In this document: in pieces, positions 26,677 to 36,095 of the stretch
Position numbering within the stretch: the stretch's first letter is position 1
Layout: the number at the start of each line of letters is the position of its first letter
DNA from: an uncultured bacterium
Lineage (GTDB): Bacteria > Verrucomicrobiota > Lentisphaeria > Victivallales > UBA1829
Direction of reading: 5' to 3'
Assembly (NCBI GenBank): GCA_902774245.1
Contig: CACYHQ010000001.1
Location: 228,654 to 292,653, forward strand
DNA length: 64,000 nucleotides
The notes under the pieces: model-generated
The model's input: the letters and a program-made list of their open reading frames with translations, nothing else
Database searches by the model: none
What the model was told of the DNA's origin: nothing
Program-made: the position numbers and the translations under genes

Positions 26677-29176
26677 TCAGTGAAGGCGCAGCCTTCCGCA
26701 TGACACGGATCTTGGTGATCTGCGGAGAAGCTTTCCTGTTCGCGCCGGAGAACACGAGTTTCGCCGTGCCGTCGGCGGCAATCGCGTCGGCGGGGATCGG
26801 GATCGTCTTCCCGACGCTCTGTCCGCGCTCGGTGTTCACGTCTCCGGAGAAGATCTCCTTCCCGCCGCACACGATCTTCAGTGCGGAGTTGCGACCGGAC
26901 ATCTCCACGGTCAGCTCCAGCGGCTCGCCGGACGGCAGGTTCGACACGGTGTATTCGAACGAGGTCCCGGCGGGCGCGAAGCGGAGCCGGCGGCCGTCCA
27001 TTCCGGCGCGTGCCACGGTGTTTCCGGTCACGACCTTGTGGTCGATCTCGGACTGCTGGTAGCCGGGCGTGATCTCGTCGACGAGGCGGCGGCTGTTGCC
27101 CATTTCGAGGCGGACGCGGCTGATGACGTCGGATCCCTCGGCGTCCCACTGCGCCTTGCTGAACCGGTTGAAATACACAGCGTAGTGTTCATCCATGATG
27201 TCCATGAGCGGACGGAATTCGAGGTCCTTCGGGAAGATCAGGCCGTTGGATTTGAAGTGCGCGAACCCGTCGGCGGGTGTCAGCTTCGACAGCAGTTCCT
27301 GCACGCTCTCCGCCACCATCACGGGCGGCGTCTCGTAGCTCTGGCCGTCATTGCGCCACGCGCGTGCTCCGGGATTCGCCGGATCGGGCGGCACGATGCC
27401 CGCGAGCACGAAGGGCCCGTACATGAGGCACAGCGGATCGCCGGGCTTGTCGGTCATCGGCACGGCGCGCAGGTTGAAATCAAACCCGATGCTCACGGTG
27501 TCCTCGTTCTTCCACTTGCGGTTGATCGCGATGTAGCCGTCCTTGCCCGCCTCGGCGGAAACGGGTTCTCCGTTCACCTTCAGGGTCATATTCGGGCTCC
27601 AGTACGGCTTGCGTATCTTCAGCGCGAACTGGGAGTCGTAGGTATCGGAACCGAAGAACGTCACCGTCACGTCCTTCGAGTAAGGGAATCCGCCGGAAAT
27701 CGAAAACCTTTTAAAAGGCGTTACGTCGATTTGGTACGTCCATCCATCCGGCGGAGGATAGTGCCCGGTCACAGTCATCCATTGGATGGCGTCGAGCATG
27801 ATGTCCGCGTCCCAGAACTGGTTCAGGTACAGTTCGCCCTGCCTCCCGGCGACGATCAGCTCGCCGTAGCGTCCGGGGTTCTCCATGCCGGTTCCGACGC
27901 AGCACGTCCAGACGTGTTCGCTGGTGGAAAAGTTCTTCACGGCGACGGACGCGAGCGGCTGGAAGTAGCAGTACGCGCCCTCTCGGTCGGGACGGATCAC
28001 GGACGCCACATGGTTCAGCGTGGCGCGTTCGGCGAAATCCATGACGGAGGCTTTCGGCTCCCACTCGAAGACGAGGCGGGCGAGCTTCAGCATGTTGTAG
28101 CAGTTGCAGGATTCCGTGGTGTGGGCAGACAGGTGCTTCGCGTCGTCGCCGACCGGGAAGAAATACTCGCCGTCGCCGTGTCCGCCGGTCGCGTAGCTGC
28201 GGTGGTTCGCCACGCGGTCGAAGAAGAACTCGGCGATGTCACGGTATTTCCTGTCGCCCGTGAGCTCGTAGATGCGGCCCATGCCGGTCATTTCCGGGAT
28301 CATGGTGTTGCCGTGCCGCCCGGTCAGGATGTCCTGCTTGCGGCTCAACGGATCCATCAGAGCCTCGTGGTAGAAATGTTTCTGGGCGCATTCGAGGAAC
28401 TTTTTGTCACCCGACATGGCCGTGAGGTCGGCGAGCACCTCGTCCATGCCGCCGAACTCGCAGGAGAGCATTTTCTGGGTGTTTTCCGGGGTGAGCGGAG
28501 AGACCACGGAGACCACGAAGTTGCCGAGCTTGAACAGCGCGATGCGCGCCTTCTGTCTTACCGAGTATGCTTCATGAGCACGCAAAAGGCTGATGTCGCG
28601 AAGTCCCGCCATGAGTTTGTGCAGGGAATAGAACGGCGACCAAATGCCGTTCAGCTTGAACGGCTGCGCATCGACTTTGTTCTCGCGGAGCTGCGTGAAG
28701 GTCTTCTTCGGGACGGGGAACGCGTATCCGTCCGGGTCCGCCTCCTGCATCTTCGCGATCTCGTCCACGACGTATTCCATCCGCTTCAGCGCCTGCGGGT
28801 CCTTCGTGAGCTCGTACACATAAGCCAGCGCGGAGAGGTAATGCCCCATGGCGTGCCCGGAGAGTTCGCCGTCTTCCCAGCCGTCGTAGCGGTCCGCCTT
28901 CTTCGGCAGCCCCGCCTGGATGCGGAACGGCTCCAGCAGGCGGTCCGGCTTGATCGTGTACGCAATGTAATGGTTGTTGAGCTTCTGGCGTTCGGCGAGC
29001 GGGCCGCCCGTGAGCGTGATATATCCGGCCGGGAGGCACGCGACGGTTTTCTTTTCCTCTCCGAAACGGTCTTTCGATCCCGGATACGGGAATGAAGAGC
29101 CCGCGATCTCGGCGGCTTCACAGACGATCCCGGCACAGCAGAGCGCGGCGGACAAGATGAGACTGGATTTATTCAT
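26672..29176 (-). CDS. GH127-family beta-L-arabinofuranosidase, secreted
   Basis: This 834-residue protein has a signal peptide (about residues 1-21), so it acts in the periplasm or outside. GH127 (DUF1680) enzymes remove beta-L-arabinofuranosyl residues from plant glycans. The catalytic zinc site is recognisable: Glu355 and Cys357 in TESCNCYN and Cys425-Cys426 in WTCCVGTGMEN, matching the Glu/Cys/Cys-Cys set of HypBA1. The (alpha/alpha)6 barrel spans about 40-440 (GHAMGHYLSALAYVYE, GLRDISL, GRHGNTMIPEMTG). It is followed by beta-sandwich domains and a C-terminal domain (about 760-830) that looks carbohydrate-related. The stop lies in palindromic array A. No transporter or other glycosidase is adjacent. 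Confidence 0.92.
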   Translation of the reverse strand: MNKSSLILSAALCCAGIVCEAAEIAGSSFPYPGSKDRFGEEKKTVACLPAGYITLTGGPLAERQKLNNHYIAYTIKPDRLLEPFRIQAGLPKKADRYDGWEDGELSGHAMGHYLSALAYVYELTKDPQALKRMEYVVDEIAKMQEADPDGYAFPVPKKTFTQLRENKVDAQPFKLNGIWSPFYSLHKLMAGLRDISLLRAHEAYSVRQKARIALFKLGNFVVSVVSPLTPENTQKMLSCEFGGMDEVLADLTAMSGDKKFLECAQKHFYHEALMDPLSRKQDILTGRHGNTMIPEMTGMGRIYELTGDRKYRDIAEFFFDRVANHRSYATGGHGDGEYFFPVGDDAKHLSAHTTESCNCYNMLKLARLVFEWEPKASVMDFAERATLNHVASVIRPDREGAYCYFQPLASVAVKNFSTSEHVWTCCVGTGMENPGRYGELIVAGRQGELYLNQFWDADIMLDAIQWMTVTGHYPPPDGWTYQIDVTPFKRFSISGGFPYSKDVTVTFFGSDTYDSQFALKIRKPYWSPNMTLKVNGEPVSAEAGKDGYIAINRKWKNEDTVSIGFDFNLRAVPMTDKPGDPLCLMYGPFVLAGIVPPDPANPGARAWRNDGQSYETPPVMVAESVQELLSKLTPADGFAHFKSNGLIFPKDLEFRPLMDIMDEHYAVYFNRFSKAQWDAEGSDVISRVRLEMGNSRRLVDEITPGYQQSEIDHKVVTGNTVARAGMDGRRLRFAPAGTSFEYTVSNLPSGEPLELTVEMSGRNSALKIVCGGKEIFSGDVNTERGQSVGKTIPIPADAIAADGTAKLVFSGANRKASPQITKIRVMRKAAPSLK

Positions 29177-29227
29177 GCGGCATCCTCGAAGTTACAAAAT
29201 GATTATGTATGAATGAAAACACGCGAT

Positions 29228-29256
29228 ACTATAGCGCATGAAACACCCGAATGCAA
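29228..29256 (-). promoter_or_regulatory. Promoter of the GH127 gene
   Basis: On the minus strand: TTGCAT (29256-29251), 17 nt spacer, TATAGT (29233-29228), about 50 nt before the ATG at 29176. Confidence 0.65.
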
Positions 29257-29359
29257 GACCCCCGCGGCGGTTTTCCCGTTTTTTCTTTTCCGGTCCGCAC
29301 GGCCGGCGGCGCGTCAAAGAAAAAAGAATCTTTTTTGGGGAGGCGGCTCTGGAACATAT

Positions 29360-29388
29360 TTGCATTTTCCGTTGTCTAATGCTATAAT
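29360..29388 (+). promoter_or_regulatory. Promoter of the Trx-Trx-SurA fusion gene
   Basis: TTGCAT (29360-29365), 17 nt spacer, consensus TATAAT (29383-29388). Shine-Dalgarno GGAGG (29425-29429) lies 7 nt before the ATG. Confidence 0.75.
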
Positions 29389-29436
29389 ATTAAGATTCAT
29401 TCTTTTTTTGAAATCAACCACGATGGAGGATATTCC

Positions 29437-30996
29437 ATGAAACATTTCGAACTGATACTCGCCGCCGCGCTCTGCGGATCGGTCTGCGCCGGTTTTACCC
29501 TGAACGCCGCCGACACCAAGGCCGCCAAGGAAGAGAAGAAAGCCGAAAAGAAGGCGGAATCCGCCTGGCTGACCGACCTCGCCGCCGCGAAGAAGCAGGC
29601 CGCCGAAGAAAAGAAGCCGATCCTGATGTTCTTCACCGGGTCCGACTGGTGCGGCTGGTGCATCAAGCTCCACGAGGACGTCCTCGACAAGAAGGAATTC
29701 CAGGATTTCGCGAAGGAAAACGTGATCCTGCTTGAGCTCGACTTCCCGAACTCCAAGCCGCAGTCCGACGCGCTGAAGAAGCAGAACAAGGAGCTCGGCG
29801 AAAAGTTCGACGTCGACGGCTATCCGACCATGGTCCTGGTCGCCTCCGACGGCGAGAAGGAGATCACCCGGTCGGTCGGCTATGACAAGGAACTCGTGAG
29901 CAAACTTCAGAAAGCAGTGAAAAAGGCCTCCGCCAGCGCAAAAAAAAAATCAGGGGAAGATCCCGAAACTGAACAAGCCGGCGCGGCAGGTAAAAAGCCC
30001 GCTTGGCTGACCGACTTCGCCGCGGCGAAGAAGCAGGCCGCCGCCGACAAGAAGCCGATCCTGATGTTCTTCACCGGGTCCGACTGGTGCATCTGGTGCC
30101 AGCGGCTCCATGAGGGCGTGCTCGACAAGCCCGAGTTCGCTGACTTCTCCAAAAAACTCGTGCTGGTCGAACTCGACTTCCCGCAGGAGAAGGAACTCCC
30201 CGCCGAACTCAAGAAGCAGAACGCCGAGCTCGCCGAGAAGTTCAAAGTCGACGGCTATCCCTGCACGGTCGTGCTCGCCTCCGACGGCGAGACCGTGCTC
30301 GGAAAGCTCTCCGGCTACTCCGCCGAATACATCGACAAGATCCAGGACATCCTCGACGGCAAAGGCAAGCCCGTCACGATGGAGGAGCTCAAGAAGCAGT
30401 TCGACTATCTCCCCGACATGCTCGTGGATTACGAGGACCTGAAGCTGACGAAGGCCGAACTCCTTCAGGAGATCTTCGAGCAGGAGCCGACCGCCAGCGA
30501 CTGCGCTCGCATCACGAAGGAATCCATCGGCGAGATGATCCAGGCGAACCTCGACAACGCGATCCTGCTCTACCTCGCGCAGAAGGCCGGATTCGTCCCG
30601 TCCGCGCAGCTCGTGAAGGAGTCCGTGATGAAGGAGCTCGACGAAATGCCCGCCGACCAGAGGAAGACGCTGGAAGACGCGCTGAAGGCGCAGGGTGCGT
30701 CGCTGGAAGACCAGATCGCGAAGGTCGCCGAGATCGAAGCCATCCAGAAGCAGACCGCCATGCAACTCTTCGTGAACAAGCACGCGGAAGACGCCGCGAA
30801 GAAGGAGATCGACGAGGATGCGCTGAAGGACCACTACGAGGCCAACCGATCGCAGTACCCCGGCACGTACGACGCCGAAAAGGCGAAGATCATGGACGAC
30901 CTCGTGAAGGCGAAAGCCCCGTCCAAGGCCAACGAACTCGACAAGGAGATCGCGAACATCCGCAAGACCGTCAAATACTGGAAACCGGAAGACTGA
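29437..30996 (+). CDS. Secreted tandem thioredoxin-fold protein fused to a SurA-like chaperone module
   Basis: This 519-residue protein has a signal peptide (to about residue 24) and a Lys/Glu-rich linker. Two thioredoxin-like domains follow: one at about 43-165 with active site WCGWC (Cys72, Cys75), the other at 188-308 with WCIWC (Cys218, Cys221). Both start with the same segment (PILMFFTGSDWC) and end with a cis-Pro strand (GYPTMVLVASDGE, GYPCTVVLASDGE), so they arose by duplication. Residues 325-519 resemble the helical N-domain of SurA/PrsA foldases and align with the next gene (AQKAGF-PSA, then MPADQRKTLEDALKAQGAS), but there is no parvulin domain. A periplasmic disulfide/chaperone role is inferred. 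Confidence 0.88.
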   Translation: MKHFELILAAALCGSVCAGFTLNAADTKAAKEEKKAEKKAESAWLTDLAAAKKQAAEEKKPILMFFTGSDWCGWCIKLHEDVLDKKEFQDFAKENVILLELDFPNSKPQSDALKKQNKELGEKFDVDGYPTMVLVASDGEKEITRSVGYDKELVSKLQKAVKKASASAKKKSGEDPETEQAGAAGKKPAWLTDFAAAKKQAAADKKPILMFFTGSDWCIWCQRLHEGVLDKPEFADFSKKLVLVELDFPQEKELPAELKKQNAELAEKFKVDGYPCTVVLASDGETVLGKLSGYSAEYIDKIQDILDGKGKPVTMEELKKQFDYLPDMLVDYEDLKLTKAELLQEIFEQEPTASDCARITKESIGEMIQANLDNAILLYLAQKAGFVPSAQLVKESVMKELDEMPADQRKTLEDALKAQGASLEDQIAKVAEIEAIQKQTAMQLFVNKHAEDAAKKEIDEDALKDHYEANRSQYPGTYDAEKAKIMDDLVKAKAPSKANELDKEIANIRKTVKYWKPED

Positions 30997-31204
30997 CCGC
31001 CGCAACCGCCGCCGCACCGGAATCGAAACTTTCCCGAAAAAAGTCATGTTTCCGGTTTGAAAACGCGGGAATCGGTGCTAATGGTATATATCCGTTTTTG
31101 CGGAAGGACCCGCGGACGCCCCGTCCGGCGGCCTCCGGAAGCAGAACCCCGGCATAACATACAATCATACAATACGAAACAATAACACAGAACCAGGAGT
31201 GAAC

Positions 31205-32416
31205 ATGAACGTCATGAAATTCACCGGAAAAGCCGTCGCGCTCTGCTTCGCGGCAGGCATCGCGGCCGCCGCGCTCAGCGCCTGCGGCGACAAGAAGACC
31301 GAAGAACAACCGGCGCAGCCCGGCGCCGAAGTCCAGGATCAGGCCCAGACGCAGGGCTTGCAGATGCAGGATCTGGACATGAAGCCCGCCACGGCGGCCG
31401 AGATCACCGAAGTCCTCGCTTTCCTCCCCGATCCCGTCGCCACGGTCTACGGCGAACCCATCGCCAGAAAAGAGATCATCGACGAGCTCGTCTCGCAGGA
31501 AGTCCCCCTCGAAATCTACAAGCAGATCGGCGAGGGCAGTCTCCGCCAGGCCATGTCCAAGCAGATCGAAGACATGGTGAAGGACAAGATCATGCTGAAA
31601 CAGGCCGAGAAGGCCGGATTCAAGCCCTCCGCCGAATTCGTCGCCAAGGAGATGAAGGAGGAATTCGCCGAGCTGCCGAAGGAAGAGCAGGAAGAGATCG
31701 AAGCCGCCCTGAAGGAACGCGGCCTCACGATCGAAACGCACATGAAGGAAACCTCCGAGAATCCCGAAATTCAGAAGAAGGCCGCCCTCTCCAAGTTCGT
31801 CCACACCGAATTCCTCGACAAGGCGAAGAAAAACGTCTCCGACGAAGACGTGAAGAAGCTCTACGATGAAAACATCGAAGGCTTCAAGAAGCCCGAAGGC
31901 GTGACCGTCGCGCACATCCTCATCCAGCTCGACGAGGAAAAGGAAGCCGCCGACGCCGAAGCCGCCGACAAGGAAGCCAAGGCCAAGATCGACGCCATCT
32001 ACGACGAACTCCTCAAGGATCCCGCCAGCTTTGACAAGCTCGCGCAGGAAAAGAGCGACTGCCCCTCCGGCAAGCGCGACAACGGCAAGCTCCCGGCCTT
32101 CGACAAGGACGGCACCCTGCTTGACGGCGGCGGAGCCATGGACCAGACGTTCGCCTCCGCGGCGTTCGGCATCGAAAAGGCCGGACAGATCACGAAGCCC
32201 GTCAAGACCCAGTTCGGCTACCACATCATCAAGCTGATCGAAAAGACTCCGGAAGAAGTCACCCCGATCGAAAAGGTCAAGGACAAACTCACTGAGTACC
32301 TCGCCGCCGAAAAGGCGCAGGCCGACCTCAACAAGATGCTTGACGACGAGATCGCGAAGAACGCGAAGATCAACGATTTCGCGCCCGCGAAGGAAGCTCC
32401 GGCCGAAACGAAGTAA
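31205..32416 (+). CDS. Parvulin-type peptidyl-prolyl isomerase lipoprotein (PrsA/SurA-like)
   Basis: This 403-residue lipoprotein (lipobox LSAC, Cys about 27) should fold envelope proteins. A helical SurA-N-like chaperone domain spans about 65-225. The parvulin domain spans about 231-347: VTVAHILIQLDEE, then FDKLAQEKSDCPSGKRDNGKLPAF, FASAAFGIEKAGQITKPVKTQFGYHIIKL. The chaperone part is clearly homologous to the C-terminal part of the preceding thioredoxin fusion. An in-frame GTG lies at 31199, but ATG 31205 sits 5 nt after AGGAG (31195-31199) and is preferred. A weak TTGAAA/TAATGG pair (31057-31084) may be its promoter. A strong terminator follows. Confidence 0.93.
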   Translation: MNVMKFTGKAVALCFAAGIAAAALSACGDKKTEEQPAQPGAEVQDQAQTQGLQMQDLDMKPATAAEITEVLAFLPDPVATVYGEPIARKEIIDELVSQEVPLEIYKQIGEGSLRQAMSKQIEDMVKDKIMLKQAEKAGFKPSAEFVAKEMKEEFAELPKEEQEEIEAALKERGLTIETHMKETSENPEIQKKAALSKFVHTEFLDKAKKNVSDEDVKKLYDENIEGFKKPEGVTVAHILIQLDEEKEAADAEAADKEAKAKIDAIYDELLKDPASFDKLAQEKSDCPSGKRDNGKLPAFDKDGTLLDGGGAMDQTFASAAFGIEKAGQITKPVKTQFGYHIIKLIEKTPEEVTPIEKVKDKLTEYLAAEKAQADLNKMLDDEIAKNAKINDFAPAKEAPAETK

Positions 32417-32444
32417 GTTTCAGTTCGGACTAAAAAGAGTTCAT

Positions 32445-32478
32445 CGGGACATCCGGTTCATCCGGGTGTCCCGTTTTT
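32445..32478 (+). terminator. Strong terminator between convergent genes
   Basis: CGGGACA (32445-32451) pairs with TGTCCCG (32467-32473), with inner CCGG/CCGG pairs and loop TTCAT. Five T follow. It overlaps the stop of the transglutaminase gene and, with the A-run at 32432-32436, may also stop minus-strand transcription. Confidence 0.85.
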
Positions 32479-34677
32479 CGTGCCGCGTGGCTTATGCTGG
32501 CGGACGACGCGGACAGCCTGTTCGAAGGCTTCGACCTCTTCAGAAAGCGGGACACGTCCGGAATAACGGATGCGTTCGTAGAGCGCGACGCACTCGTTCA
32601 GGGCGGGATCGTCGAGTTTCGCCGCCCACGCGCCGTAGGTCTGCCACGGTTCGCGCTGGACGCCCGTCTTCCGCCAGACGGCGAGCTGGAGCGAACGCAT
32701 CATGCGCGCCAGACGGCGCATCTGCCGCGCCAGCGCATAACGCTTGCGGCGGCGGTTCCGCACGTACAGCACGACCGCAACAACGAGCGAAAGCGGCACG
32801 ATCAGGCCGAATGCGGAACGGACCGGATGCTCCGTGAACTGGTAGAGAGTCCAGCCGTATGCGACGTCCCACGCATGAATGATCGACTTGGCGAAATAGC
32901 CGCGCCGGAACCAGTAGACCATGTTTTCGTATTGGAATGAGATGAAATCGCGGAGATCGCGCCCCCATGAATCTGCCTCGAAATCCGCCAGGATGTCGTC
33001 GATCTCCGTGCCGGGCGGCGTCGCCTCCACAAGCACCCATTTCTGCTCGTCGTCCAGCCACGCCTCCACCCACGCGTGCAGGTCGAAGTTCGTGGCGTAG
33101 TAGTAGCCCGCCTGATTGTAACGGGTGCAGACCACGCCCGCGACGTACCGGGTCGGCACGCCGTACAGACGAAGGAGCAGCGCCGCCGAGGTCGCAAAAA
33201 GCTCGCAGTGGCCGGTCCGGCGGTAGAACAGGAACCGCATCAGCGGACTGTAGTATTCGCCGCGCGAGGGGACGTAGTCGTCCCGTTTCAAAGAGTATGT
33301 GAAATTGTTTGAGAAGAACCGCACAACGGCTTCGATCTTGGCTTTTGGCGTCAGATCGCCCGGATTCTCTCCTCCGAATATCTCGTCCGTGAGCACGGCG
33401 AACTGATCCGTCAGCAGGGGCGGAAGCCGAAGGTATTCCCGCCTCACATCCTGGTCCGGCGCCATGTCTTCCGCCAGCGGCTCCTGATACGCGGCGGCAG
33501 GATCCGGCCTGTTGACCGTCGCGATCACGCCTGTGGACGGGACCCAGTTTTCGGCGATCAGGCCGCCGTCGCGCGTGATGGCGGCGGATTTGGCGTCGAG
33601 CGTGACCGAGGTCGCGTTCGCGGGCAGCGGCGTCACGGTGTTGCGGAAGTCGGATTCGAAGCGGAATTCGAGGCGTTCGGAGTCGGTATCGCCTGTCTCC
33701 TGAAGCAGGAACGTCAGCACCGTGAGGTTGCGGTCCTCGTCGCGCGTGATTTCCACGACGTCGATCGGGTCCTTCTCGTCCGCCACCCAGACGCCGCCGT
33801 AGCTCCCGTTGAACCCGCGGTAGACGTTGCCGCGCAGATACCCCGGCGCGGACGACGCCAGCGCGCGCATGACGACCCGGACGGGCGTATCCGCTTCGAA
33901 CTGCGGCATCCGGATCGCGACCTCGCCGGGAAACGCGTTGCCGCGGCCGGGCGGAGGCGGCTGGAACAACTGCTGAAGCTGGGAGCGCCAGTCGCGGAAC
34001 GTGCCCTCATGTGAAAGGAAATACTGCCGCGCGCCGAAAAAGAACGGCACGATCAGCAGCACTGCGAGAAGACGGGACAACTTGACCGACAAAAGCGAAT
34101 TCACCGAATCGTACCGGGTATCGGCGGTCAGGAGGAACAGCATGCCGACGCACTGGATGAGGGAACAGACCGTATAGGTCACGGGATAGTTCCGCAGGAG
34201 CTGAGTGGTCCCGACGAAATTGATGTTTTCGAGCTTGGCGGTGTTGTAGACGTCGCCGCACGCCAGAGTCGACAGCAGCACGATCAGCAGACACAACGCC
34301 GACACCTCGCGCGTCCGCATGAACCAGCAGGCGATCGCCGAAGCGTACAGCAGGAACGGCAGGAACTGGTGCGAACGCATCAGGTAGTCGGAGAACGTCA
34401 GGCGGTTGTCCGGAATCTTCACGAACAGGCCGGGCACGACCGCCAGGATGCCCGCCGCAAGCAGCGAGTAGATGACCGGGCGGTCACGCAGACGGAAACT
34501 GCGGTCCTGGAAGATCGGGAAGACGACCATCAGCGCCGTGAGGATCAGGATGTGCGGCAGGTCGTATTTCAGCGACAGCAGGAACGCCGGCGGCAGGATC
34601 AGCATGCAGCGGACGAGGAGGCCGAGCTGGCGGCGCTGCGGCGGTTCGTATTCAAACATGGATTTCGCGGTCTTCAT
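32458..34677 (-). CDS. Membrane transglutaminase-like protein (TgpA type)
   Basis: This 739-residue protein has an N-terminal DUF3488-like membrane block (about seven hydrophobic segments to residue 225), a periplasmic region, a transglutaminase-like core and a last TM near residue 640. The core shows the Cys in RRTGHCELFATSAALLLR (Cys491) and the His in TNFDLHAWVEAWL (His534). The third triad position reads WVLVEATPP, with Glu551 where most relatives have Asp. The family is thought to act on peptides or peptidoglycan in the envelope. It is the last gene of MoxR-DUF58-TgpA, a common triad, and its start overlaps the DUF58 stop (ATGA). Confidence 0.92.
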   Translation of the reverse strand: MKTAKSMFEYEPPQRRQLGLLVRCMLILPPAFLLSLKYDLPHILILTALMVVFPIFQDRSFRLRDRPVIYSLLAAGILAVVPGLFVKIPDNRLTFSDYLMRSHQFLPFLLYASAIACWFMRTREVSALCLLIVLLSTLACGDVYNTAKLENINFVGTTQLLRNYPVTYTVCSLIQCVGMLFLLTADTRYDSVNSLLSVKLSRLLAVLLIVPFFFGARQYFLSHEGTFRDWRSQLQQLFQPPPPGRGNAFPGEVAIRMPQFEADTPVRVVMRALASSAPGYLRGNVYRGFNGSYGGVWVADEKDPIDVVEITRDEDRNLTVLTFLLQETGDTDSERLEFRFESDFRNTVTPLPANATSVTLDAKSAAITRDGGLIAENWVPSTGVIATVNRPDPAAAYQEPLAEDMAPDQDVRREYLRLPPLLTDQFAVLTDEIFGGENPGDLTPKAKIEAVVRFFSNNFTYSLKRDDYVPSRGEYYSPLMRFLFYRRTGHCELFATSAALLLRLYGVPTRYVAGVVCTRYNQAGYYYATNFDLHAWVEAWLDDEQKWVLVEATPPGTEIDDILADFEADSWGRDLRDFISFQYENMVYWFRRGYFAKSIIHAWDVAYGWTLYQFTEHPVRSAFGLIVPLSLVVAVVLYVRNRRRKRYALARQMRRLARMMRSLQLAVWRKTGVQREPWQTYGAWAAKLDDPALNECVALYERIRYSGRVPLSEEVEAFEQAVRVVRQHKPRGTKNGTPG

Positions 34678-36056
34678 AACGGCAGATCGCCTCCAGTCAG
34701 GACAGAGTCCGGCGTGATCACGCGGAGGTCGTCCGGCAGTTCCGCGTCCGGCACGCGCGGCGCGACCAGCACGGGCACGATCCGCGAACCGCGTCCGGTC
34801 AGACTGCCGAGAAACGCCTTGGCAGCGGCATCCCAGCGCGTCAGGATCACGAACACCGTGCCGGACTCCAGCGCGTCCTCCGCGATCGACACCGACTGTT
34901 TTCCGGCAAACGCATCGCGCGCCGATGTCGCCGCAGTGGCAAGTTCGTCCAGCAGGGGATCGCAGCCGCGGTCGGGTTCGCCGTTCGAAGGAAACCGGGA
35001 GATACGGCCGCCGACGGCAAGCAGGTCGACGTGGTACGACGTCATGGTCAGGGTCTCCGCGATCGACGCCGCCAGCGAAACCGCCGCCTCGAATGTCCGG
35101 TTCGTGCGGACTTTCAGCAGGGATTCCGACAGGCTGAACAGCGCCCGGAGCGTTCCGGCGGCCAGGCGGACACGCGGGACATACGCGTCCAGGAGGATCG
35201 CCGCGTGCGAGACGTGCTCCTGCTGGTATTCCTTGATGATCGGGACGCGGAAACGCGCCGTCGCCCGCCAGTGGATCTTGCGCGGGGAATCACCGGGACG
35301 GTACATGCGGCAGCCGTAGAAATCCATGCTTTCGCCCGGTCGCGGCACCGAGCGCGCGCTCAGACGAGGCAAAACGCCGCCGTCACGCGGAAAAAGATTC
35401 CTCAATTCGCGGCTGGCAGGATGCACGATCAGGGCTTCCTTGCGCCCGAACAGGACGGAGTGCTTGATAAGGTTGAACGGAAAACTTGATTCCGCGATCC
35501 CCTGAGGGATGCTGAACACGCCGCGTTTGAAGGGCTTCAGCGGCAAAGCGAACGTCGTGTCCGCCCGCCCCGGCACGGCACAGTATTTGAAACCCTGCAC
35601 GCGGCGGAGTTCCGGCATTTCAATATTCGGGTCGATCAGGATATCGGCCGCGGGCAGACGCCGGAGGTTGCGGATGCGGTAGTTCACATCGAACGCAATG
35701 CCGCATTTGACGCGTGGCGGGAAATCGCGTTCGATCCGGAGCCGGGGACGGAAGACCAGTCCGACTGCCAGGTCGATCGCCAGTATCATCGCGATGAACA
35801 GGAACATCGGGATCGCCGGGCTGTTCAGCGCGAACATGGAGAAGAACGCGAACATCGGGATCACGATGAACAGCAGCCGCATCGGACGGCTGAAGAGGCG
35901 TTCGTACCACGCCATCGCCCAGAAAAGCAGCTTGAGCGACGGAGACCGGTAATACTTGAAGACGAAACCGAGCCCGTGCGACTCGCGCAGCCACTGGGGG
36001 CCGTCCAGAAATCTCCGCCAGAGATTTCCGATAAAGCGCAGCGGATTCTGGCTCAT
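34674..36056 (-). CDS. DUF58-domain membrane protein
   Basis: This 460-residue protein has an N-terminal cytoplasmic stretch, two hydrophobic helices (about residues 78-115, LLFIVIPMFAFFSMFAL and following) and a beta-rich region. The DUF58 signature is YGCRMYRPGDSPRKIHWRATAR (shown over two motif halves; about 240-262), followed by a vWA-like fold (HAAILLDAYVP). DUF58 proteins pair with MoxR ATPases and transglutaminase-like membrane proteins in metal-dependent complex maturation or envelope stress, mostly undefined. Gene order here is exactly that, with 39 nt to MoxR and a 4-nt overlap to the transglutaminase. Confidence 0.93.
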   Translation of the reverse strand: MSQNPLRFIGNLWRRFLDGPQWLRESHGLGFVFKYYRSPSLKLLFWAMAWYERLFSRPMRLLFIVIPMFAFFSMFALNSPAIPMFLFIAMILAIDLAVGLVFRPRLRIERDFPPRVKCGIAFDVNYRIRNLRRLPAADILIDPNIEMPELRRVQGFKYCAVPGRADTTFALPLKPFKRGVFSIPQGIAESSFPFNLIKHSVLFGRKEALIVHPASRELRNLFPRDGGVLPRLSARSVPRPGESMDFYGCRMYRPGDSPRKIHWRATARFRVPIIKEYQQEHVSHAAILLDAYVPRVRLAAGTLRALFSLSESLLKVRTNRTFEAAVSLAASIAETLTMTSYHVDLLAVGGRISRFPSNGEPDRGCDPLLDELATAATSARDAFAGKQSVSIAEDALESGTVFVILTRWDAAAKAFLGSLTGRGSRIVPVLVAPRVPDAELPDDLRVITPDSVLTGGDLPL

Positions 36057-36095
36057 GTCACGGGATTCCTTCTCCGTACGGGGTGAAATTCAGGT

